NCBI GenBank assembly: GCA_003416985.1
Contig: QVIN01000001.1
Location: 992,001-1,056,000 of the forward strand
Source of the DNA: Duganella sp. BJB480
GTDB lineage: Bacteria > Pseudomonadota > Gammaproteobacteria > Burkholderiales > Burkholderiaceae_D
Direction: 5' to 3'
DNA: 64,000 bases
Of this stretch, positions 58,354-64,000 are shown in pieces. The translations under genes were made by a program, and so were the position numbers. The notes beneath the pieces were generated by a model. That model was not told where the DNA came from. It saw nothing but the letters and a program-made list of their open reading frames with translations, and did no database searches. Numbering within the stretch: position 1 is the stretch's first letter; every line of letters begins with the position of its first letter.

Positions 58354-60624
58354 TTACAGATCGAACTTCAGTTCCGCCACGTAGGTCCGTTGCGGATACG
58401 GGTGGAAGTTCCAGTACTTGTAGTTGTTGAGGTTATCGATGCCCACCGCCGCGCTCCACTGCCGGTTGATGCGGTAGTGGACGCGCACATCGGTGGTGAA
58501 GTATTTGCTCGCGCCCATGTAGGCGAAGCCGTTGGGGTCCGTGTTGTCGAGCGTCGAATACTGGCTGCCGCTGTAGCGCGCGGCCAGCGTCAGCGCCAGC
58601 TTGTCGTTCGGCGCGTAGGTGGCCACGCCGGTTGCGCGCCATTCCGGAATGCGCGGCTGCCACTTGCCGACGCTGGCCTGGAACTTGTCGTTGCGGTCTA
58701 TCTTCGAATCGGTCCAGGTGACGCTGGAGTTCAGCGTCAGGCCGCGCACCCAGACATCGTCCGCCGTGTAGGCCACTTCCAGGCCCTTGGTGTTGATGCG
58801 GTCGACGTTCTGCACGGTGCTGACCACCGAGCCGGCCAGCGTATTGGTCTGCGAGTACAGCGCGTCCTGGGTGCGCTCGCCGAAGGCGGTCAGGCGCAGC
58901 AGGCCCGCGGCGAGCTTGCGTTCCGCCGTCAGCTCGGTGGTCCACGATTTTTCGGGCTTCAGGTTCGGATCGTTGTTGATCAAATCGCCGGCGGCGTTGA
59001 TGCCGCCCTGGTAAAGCTCGGACACCGTCGGCATGCGAACGGCGCGGCCCAGCGAGGCTTTCAGCACCCAGTCGTCGCTGGCCTGGTATGCCAGCGCGGC
59101 TTTCGGCGACACGAAGTTCTCGCTGCGCTCCGGATGCGCTGCGGTCGTGGCGCGGTTCGAGGTGGCGCCATCGTGCGCGGTCCAGCGCTCGAAGCGCACG
59201 CCCAGCACCGTCTTCCACAAGGACGCGAAGCGCCAGCAGTCCTGCGCATACAGGCTGTTGATTTCGGTCTTGCCGGTGAAGGCGGCGTTGCGCTCGCCCG
59301 GCGCACCGTCGATCCAGTTGCTGGCGGCGTTTTCGACGCTGGCCAGTTTATAGGCCTGCCGCTGGTAGCCGAATTCCGCGATGTGCTCCACGTTCGGGCG
59401 CCATACGCCCTTGCCGGACAAGGTGTTCCAGCCGGTGCCGCCCTGGTTGACGATGCGTCCCGCGCCGCCGGAGAGCGCGGCCGGCAGCGCCACGGTGGCG
59501 GCGCGCAGCACGTCCTTGTCGTAGTCGTACAGGCTGGCCGCGATCTCCCAGTCGAACACGCCCTTGGTGTGGGACTTGACGGTCAGGCCGTGCATCACGT
59601 GCTGGATGTCTTCGTTCGACAGGTTGAAGTCCGTCGGCGCCAGCGTGTAGCTGCGGCCTTCGATGTTGACGGCGCCGCTGTAGACCGGATTGCCGGCGGC
59701 GTCGCGCAGATAGGTTTGCGGACGGCCTTTCGAATCGTTGCGCCACAGGCCGAAGGTGTAGGAGGCGCGCACCGTCGGTGAAATATCGTAGGCCAGCTTG
59801 GCCTTGAACTGGTCTTGCACGGTGTGGTACTGCGTGGCCGTGCCGAGGATGAGCCATGGGTTGTTGCCGCGGTCCAGCCCTGCGACCGCGCCGGTGACGG
59901 GAAGGCCCGCGCTGCCTGGCTTGCCGGCGGCCGGCGCCTTGGTCGGGAAGGTCAGCGGCTGGCCGTCGCTGTCGGTGTGGCCGACGTCCACGTACCACGA
60001 CCAGCCGCCCTGGCGGTCGCCCAGCGAGATGCTGGCTTGCTTGCCCTGGTAGTTGTCGTTGGTGTTATACAGCTTGAACGGCTGGTGTGTCAGCGACAGC
60101 TTGGCGTGGGCCTCGAACTTCGTCGGCATGCGGGTCATGTAGTCGACCACCGCGCCCACCGAGTTGCCGCCGTAGGCCGCCGAGAAGGGGCCGTACAGCA
60201 CATCGACACGCTCGACCTGCTCGGGGCTGACCATGCCCCAGCGCGGCGCGAAGGAGGCGCCGTTGCCGAGATAGTTGGACAGCAAAATGCCGTCGGCGTA
60301 CACCATCGAGCGCGCGCTGTTGCCGGTGCCCGAGGCGCGGGTGGACAGCACGGCGTGGTTGTAGTCGCCGATGTAGCGCTTGCGCACCAGGAGGCTGGGC
60401 AGGTATTTCAGCGCGTCCTCGGCGTCGGTGGCGTTGATGGACTGTTCGATGTCGTGGTGCGTGATGCCCTCGATGGTGGTCGGGATCTGCGACGGCAGCG
60501 ACGTTGGCCGGTTGCCGACGATGGTCACGGTGCCCAGCATGTGGATGGGCGCCTCCTGGGCGCAGGCGAGGGTGGAGAAGGCGGCAAGCAGCGCCAGCGC
60601 CATTGGCGTTATGGTCGTTTTCAT
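58354..60624 (-). CDS. TonB-dependent receptor, possibly for copper
   Basis: A 756-residue receptor with signal peptide (LALLAAFSTLACAQ). The plug (about 30-170) has VTIVGNRPTSLP, DALKYLPSLLVRKRYIGDYN and DVLYGPFSAAYGGNSVGAVVDY. The barrel ends VAELKFDL. The upstream same-strand gene is a DUF2946 protein, a family often found with copper (OprC/NosA-like) receptors, so copper uptake for NosZ is a reasonable guess. The receptor sequence alone does not prove it. Confidence 0.88.
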   Translation of the reverse strand: MKTTITPMALALLAAFSTLACAQEAPIHMLGTVTIVGNRPTSLPSQIPTTIEGITHHDIEQSINATDAEDALKYLPSLLVRKRYIGDYNHAVLSTRASGTGNSARSMVYADGILLSNYLGNGASFAPRWGMVSPEQVERVDVLYGPFSAAYGGNSVGAVVDYMTRMPTKFEAHAKLSLTHQPFKLYNTNDNYQGKQASISLGDRQGGWSWYVDVGHTDSDGQPLTFPTKAPAAGKPGSAGLPVTGAVAGLDRGNNPWLILGTATQYHTVQDQFKAKLAYDISPTVRASYTFGLWRNDSKGRPQTYLRDAAGNPVYSGAVNIEGRSYTLAPTDFNLSNEDIQHVMHGLTVKSHTKGVFDWEIAASLYDYDKDVLRAATVALPAALSGGAGRIVNQGGTGWNTLSGKGVWRPNVEHIAEFGYQRQAYKLASVENAASNWIDGAPGERNAAFTGKTEINSLYAQDCWRFASLWKTVLGVRFERWTAHDGATSNRATTAAHPERSENFVSPKAALAYQASDDWVLKASLGRAVRMPTVSELYQGGINAAGDLINNDPNLKPEKSWTTELTAERKLAAGLLRLTAFGERTQDALYSQTNTLAGSVVSTVQNVDRINTKGLEVAYTADDVWVRGLTLNSSVTWTDSKIDRNDKFQASVGKWQPRIPEWRATGVATYAPNDKLALTLAARYSGSQYSTLDNTDPNGFAYMGASKYFTTDVRVHYRINRQWSAAVGIDNLNNYKYWNFHPYPQRTYVAELKFDL

Positions 60625-60697
60625 GATGTTCCTGATGTGGGGATGTTGACCGCCTCCGCGGCTTGTGGCGGCGGGTGGCGGCGGTTACGGCAGACGA

Positions 60698-61057
60698 TCA
60701 GGAACGGGTGGGCGGTCCGCGCGGCTTGGCGGCGGTCCAGCTGTGCAGCGGACGTGGAGCGCTGTAGAACAGTGCAGGGTAGTGGTCATGGCCGCCGATG
60801 ACGGCGAAGCTGGCCGCGACCGGCGGCAGCAGCGCGTACGTGCCGCCGTGCGTGGCGCAGTACGGGCAATGCTCCATGGCGTGGTCGGCGGACGGGGTGG
60901 GGGATTTCTTGACGGTGTCGGTGGAGCAGATCTCGCCGTAGCCGAACGGCGATGCCGGGCTCATCGCCCTGGAGATCGACGGCGCGAGCGCGCTGAACAG
61001 GACGGCCAGCAGGGCGATCCAGATGTGCAGCGTTCGACGGCGCGCGAAATTGAACAT
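60698..61057 (-). CDS. DUF2946 family protein
   Basis: A 119-residue protein with an N-terminal signal or membrane segment (IWIALLAVLFSALAPSISRA) and a metal-binding-like stretch HAMEHCPYCATHGG with two Cys and three His. DUF2946 proteins commonly sit next to TonB-dependent copper receptors and are thought to handle periplasmic copper. Start 61057 fits the family; ATG 61075 is an alternative. It is 73 bp upstream of the TonB receptor on the same strand and divergent from an iron-type receptor. Confidence 0.75.
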   Translation of the reverse strand: MFNFARRRTLHIWIALLAVLFSALAPSISRAMSPASPFGYGEICSTDTVKKSPTPSADHAMEHCPYCATHGGTYALLPPVAASFAVIGGHDHYPALFYSAPRPLHSWTAAKPRGPPTRS

Positions 61058-61096
61058 GGGCAAATTATAGCGCATCCAAAAAAACGCGTACTTTCA

Positions 61097-61122
61097 TTTG
61101 AGAATGAGAAGTGTTATCATTT
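61097..61122 (+). promoter_or_regulatory. Fur-box-like sequence
   Basis: TTTGAGAATGAGAAGTGTTATCATTT contains overlapping Fur-type hexamers (GAGAAT-G-AGAAGT and ATGATAAC on the other strand). It lies in the divergent region between DUF2946 and the iron-type receptor, 30-55 bp before the receptor ATG. This position is why the in-frame GTG at 61111 is rejected as a start. Confidence 0.55.
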
Positions 61123-61152
61123 GCATTGTTGAAACGCACCCTCCTGTACATC

Positions 61153-63222
61153 ATGCCGCTGACCGCCATTCCATACCAACGTTCCCTTATTGCCGTCGCC
61201 GTCGCCTTGCTGGCGGTTCCCCTTCATGCGCAGGAAGCCGCCGGGCCGATCGAATCGATCCAGGTCTCGGGCAGCTGGCTCGGTTCGGGTTTGCAGAACA
61301 GCGTCAAGAACTTCGCCGGCGCCCGCACGGTGATGAAGAAGGACGACATCGACAACACCGGCGCCGCCGACATCGGCGACGTGATGCGCCGCATCCCGGG
61401 CGTGCAGTCCACCGACAATTCCGGCTCGGCCGGCAGCGCGATCTCGCTCAACATCGGCGTGCGCGGCCTGACCGGGCGCTACTCGCCACGCTCGACCGTG
61501 CTGCTGGACGGCATACCGCTGGCGGTGGCGCCGTATGGCCAGCCGCACCTGTCGTTCGCGCCGGTCAGCCTCAACAACATTGAATCGATCGACGTGGTGC
61601 GCGGCGGCGGCGCGGTGCGCTACGGTCCGCAGAACGTCGGCGGCATCATCAACTTCCGCAGCCGCTCCATCCCGGACGCGCCGGGCGTCAGCGGCGACGC
61701 CTCGTTCCGCTACAACGACTTCGGCCACGGCGGCCAGAACCGCCAGTACAGCGCCTTCGTCGGCACCCAGCAGGACAACGGCCTGGGCGTGGCGGTGCTG
61801 TACTCGGGCATGGCCGGCAGCGAATGGCGCGCGGGCAGCAATGAAAAGGTCAACGACCTGGCGCTGAAGTTCCGCTACCAGCTGACGCCGCACAGCGAGC
61901 TGAACGCCAAGCTGTCCTACTACGAGGTCAACTCGCGCACGCCGGGCGGCCTGACGGTGGCGCAGTACAACGCCGATCCGTTCCAGAACACGCGGCCCAC
62001 CGATTTCTGGAGCGGCGACCGCCGCAGTGCCGATGTCGGCTACCTGAACACCTTGTCGGCCACGCAGGAGTTCGAGGTCAAGGCCTATTACAGCGACAGC
62101 TTCCGTCAAAGCTCGCTGATCAACGCGGCCAAGACCCAGCTGACCTGGCAGCCGCGCAACTACGAGGTGTTGGGCCTGGAGCCGCGCTACACGCAGCGCT
62201 TCGCCACCGGCGGCTTGACGCATGACGTCACCGTCGGCTACCGCTTCCTGCGCGAGCGGGGCGACGACAACAACTACATCCAGACCGTGTCCACCGGCGC
62301 CAGGGGCGCGATCTCGACCTTCACCAACAGCACCGACGCGCACGCGGTCTACGTCGACGACCGCATCGCCGTGGGCGCATGGCGCATCACGCCGGGCCTG
62401 CGTTACGAGCACATCGCGTCCGAGCGCAACGACCTCGGCGCCAAGTCGGTCTTCGAGAGCGACAACAACAAGGCGCTGCCGTCGCTGAACGTGGCCTATC
62501 TGCTGAACCGTTCGCTGACCGTGTTCGCCAACTACACCACCTCTTTCGGTCCGGTGCAGAACACGCAGCTCAATTCGCAGACCCCGGCCAATCCGCTCAA
62601 GCCGGAGCTGGCGAAGACGGCCGAACTGGGCGCGCGCTGGAAGACCGGCGCGGCCAGCGCCGAAGTCACCGCCTTCAAGCTGAAGTTCGACAACCAGATC
62701 CTGCAGGTGCCAGGCACCACGCCGGCGGTGTTCCGCAACATCGGCGCCACCAACCACGACGGCATCGAGACGGCGGCCGACTACACCTTCGACGACGCCG
62801 GCGCGCTGGCCGGCCTGAACGTGTATGCGAACTACACCTACACCAAGGCGATCCAGGATTCGGGCGTATCGTCGGGGATGGATGTGCCGTTCTACTCGCG
62901 CAACACGGACACGCTGGGCGCGCGCTACAGCGTCGGCGCATGGACCGCCAACCTGTCGACCACGCATCAGAGCAAGCAGTATTCGGACACCGCGAACACG
63001 GTGGCCGAGGCGGCCAACGGCAGCAACGGCGTCGTGCCGGGCTTCCGCCTGTGGAACGCGCAATTAACCTGGAAGATGCCGGGCAAGCCGGGCTATGAGG
63101 TGATGGCCGGCGTCAACAACATCGCCGACCATCGCTATTACACCCGCAACGTCGACGGCAATGCCGGCCGCATGGTGGGCGCGCCGCGCATGGCCTACGT
63201 GCAGCTGCGCGCCAAATTCTGA
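61153..63222 (+). CDS. TonB-dependent iron/siderophore receptor (FecA-like)
   Basis: A 689-residue receptor with signal peptide (SLIAVAVALLAVPLHA). The plug (about 30-160) has GDVMRRIPGVQSTDN, LNIGVRGLTGRYSPRSTVLL and DVVRGGGAVRYGPQNVGGIINF, close in style to ferric citrate/siderophore receptors. The barrel ends MAYVQLRAKF with terminal Phe. A Fur-like box precedes it, supporting iron regulation. No FecIR-type regulators are adjacent, and no N-terminal signalling extension is seen. Confidence 0.9.
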   Translation: MPLTAIPYQRSLIAVAVALLAVPLHAQEAAGPIESIQVSGSWLGSGLQNSVKNFAGARTVMKKDDIDNTGAADIGDVMRRIPGVQSTDNSGSAGSAISLNIGVRGLTGRYSPRSTVLLDGIPLAVAPYGQPHLSFAPVSLNNIESIDVVRGGGAVRYGPQNVGGIINFRSRSIPDAPGVSGDASFRYNDFGHGGQNRQYSAFVGTQQDNGLGVAVLYSGMAGSEWRAGSNEKVNDLALKFRYQLTPHSELNAKLSYYEVNSRTPGGLTVAQYNADPFQNTRPTDFWSGDRRSADVGYLNTLSATQEFEVKAYYSDSFRQSSLINAAKTQLTWQPRNYEVLGLEPRYTQRFATGGLTHDVTVGYRFLRERGDDNNYIQTVSTGARGAISTFTNSTDAHAVYVDDRIAVGAWRITPGLRYEHIASERNDLGAKSVFESDNNKALPSLNVAYLLNRSLTVFANYTTSFGPVQNTQLNSQTPANPLKPELAKTAELGARWKTGAASAEVTAFKLKFDNQILQVPGTTPAVFRNIGATNHDGIETAADYTFDDAGALAGLNVYANYTYTKAIQDSGVSSGMDVPFYSRNTDTLGARYSVGAWTANLSTTHQSKQYSDTANTVAEAANGSNGVVPGFRLWNAQLTWKMPGKPGYEVMAGVNNIADHRYYTRNVDGNAGRMVGAPRMAYVQLRAKF

Positions 63223-63229
63223 GGGAAGG

Positions 63230-63457
63230 TTAGTGCAGCACCCGCTGCGGGGGCTGCACGCTGAAGCCGGTGTAGTTCATGAACGGCGCGGCCGACATGG
63301 CCTCGGCCTGGTCCAGTTTGCGCTGGACCAGCTTGTGCCAGGCGCCGGCCCAGCGGGCCGCCAGCTGGGATTCTTCCGCCGAACGCGCACACAGCGTTCG
63401 TTCCACGGCGATTTTCTGTCTGTGCAGGGCGTAGGTGGCAGATATCAGAGTAGTCAT
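63230..63457 (-). CDS. Small hypothetical protein
   Basis: A 75-residue frame (TTLISATYALHRQKIAVERT at the start, MNYTGFSVQPPQRVLH at the end), mixed charged and helical, convergent with the iron receptor 7 bp away. No family recognised and no strong ribosome-binding site. It may be real because its composition is protein-like, but it could be a chance frame. Confidence 0.45.
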   Translation of the reverse strand: MTTLISATYALHRQKIAVERTLCARSAEESQLAARWAGAWHKLVQRKLDQAEAMSAAPFMNYTGFSVQPPQRVLH

Positions 63458-63614
63458 GGTGGCGGCGAGACTGGCAAGGGTTAATTAGTATGCGGCCCTA
63501 TTTTGCCCCGGCCCGCCCCCGTTTGAATGTGCGCTAGTTCACCCAAGCCATGGGAATCTCGATTTAGATGCCTAAAAGATAGATTCTGTTGCGTTTTTAC
63601 ATCGTTTTTCGCGG

Positions 63615-63998
63615 TTATGGCATGAAATCCTGATCCATTAGTTGTTCGATGGAATAGGGCAGGCTGTGCGGAAACACGTCTTCGCCGAGGCCGGTTTCCT
63701 CCGCGGCGCGGCGGCGGGCGATCGGATAACATTCGGTGGCGTATTTCGGAACCAGTTTTCGTGTGCTGGGGCTGGTCTTCAGCAATCGCGAAAGGCGGTA
63801 GCGCTGCTCGATGAGCGTCGACCTCCATTTGTTTTGCGGATAGTCCTTTTGATACTGGCACTTGAGCAGGTGCATGATCAACACCGTCAGCCGGCTGTCC
63901 AGTTCGTGCTCATATTGCTTTTTCATGCCATCGAGCTCCGCGACCAGGTTGTCCACGTCCAGCTCGGCGAACCTGTGTTCCAGCAGCAGTTGGATTTG
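63615..63998 (-). CDS. DUF29 family protein (5' end outside window)
   Basis: The frame is open to the window edge, giving about 127 residues of a DUF29 protein. Typical pieces are FAELDVDNLVAELDGMKKQ, DSRLTVLIMHLLKCQYQ and RRRAAEETGL followed by FPHSLPYSIEQLMDQDFMP at the end. DUF29 proteins are small, common in cyanobacteria and proteobacteria, and of unknown function. The GTG at 63956 is an internal valine. The region 63458-63614 before the window-side neighbour holds no clear gene and is less GC-rich. Confidence 0.82.
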   Translation of the reverse strand, partial: QIQLLLEHRFAELDVDNLVAELDGMKKQYEHELDSRLTVLIMHLLKCQYQKDYPQNKWRSTLIEQRYRLSRLLKTSPSTRKLVPKYATECYPIARRRAAEETGLGEDVFPHSLPYSIEQLMDQDFMP

Positions 63999-64000
63999 TG

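Noticed and set aside
61111..61152. GTG start at 61111 for the iron receptor
   Set aside because: It falls inside the Fur-like box, and the ATG at 61153 gives a normal signal peptide.

Overview
The window is GC-rich and dense with genes. It carries many TonB-dependent receptors, PEP-CTERM sorting signals, c-di-GMP enzymes and a Tat-type (clade I) nitrous oxide reductase cluster. This mix suggests a betaproteobacterium of the Oxalobacteraceae (Massilia, Duganella or Pseudoduganella type); the genus is inferred from protein character only. No rRNA, tRNA, CRISPR array, insertion sequence or phage was seen.

Layout. 1-2.6 kb: the 3' end of a TonB-dependent receptor, then a VOC/tautomerase pair divergent from a TetR regulator. 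2.7-5.9 kb: a TonB receptor, a small periplasmic molybdopterin-binding-fold protein and a NifQ-like protein form one operon. Two duplicated promoter modules precede it, and each overlaps a sequence matching the ModE (molybdate repressor) box. I read this as a molybdenum uptake and handling operon, and it is the most novel item here. 6.0-15.2 kb: a complete nos cluster, nosZ-R-D-F-Y-L, a cytochrome c and nosX (ApbE), with FNR-type boxes in front of nosZ. 15.3-25.3 kb: signalling genes, namely an HD-GYP response regulator with a small HTH protein, a four-gene phosphorelay (HTH-receiver, kinase, Hpt, hybrid kinase), a PAS-GGDEF-EAL protein and a bacteriohemerythrin. The last two follow FNR boxes. 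25.3-29.6 kb (minus strand): a flavinylation-type electron transfer cluster made of a di-haem peroxidase, a porin, an FMN-binding protein, ApbE and a haem-b-like membrane protein. 29.9-33.2 kb: a TonB receptor with a metallophosphoesterase behind a weak Pho-box candidate. 33.3-41.7 kb: solute-binding proteins, a hybrid kinase, an aminotransferase that lacks its PLP lysine, a 42-bp palindromic repeat, an outer-membrane receptor and OsmC. 42-45 kb: a PEP-CTERM protein with a C-terminal extension, and a secreted metalloprotease. 45-49.5 kb: PilZ, an MFS exporter, two LysR regulators, an SDR without its catalytic tyrosine, and a 4-OT-like tautomerase. 49.6-52.6 kb: a 998-residue DUF4157 protein with toxin-like architecture. 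52.6-58.3 kb: two overlapping Crp/Fnr regulators (one a full Fe-S FNR), a second FNR-box-driven PAS-GGDEF-EAL protein, a phytase-like esterase lipoprotein and flavohaemoglobin with an NsrR-like site. 58.3-63.2 kb: a TonB receptor with DUF2946 (possibly copper) and a Fur-box-preceded iron-type TonB receptor. A small hypothetical and a partial DUF29 gene close the window.

How it fits together. Much of the window is consistent with one low-oxygen regulon. FNR (53286-54005) would act on nosZ, both GGDEF-EAL genes and hemerythrin through the seven FNR-like boxes listed. NosX would flavinylate NosR, copper would be delivered by NosL/NosDFY and perhaps by the DUF2946-linked receptor, and Hmp would detoxify NO. 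Metal acquisition (Mo, Fe, probably Cu) is the second theme.
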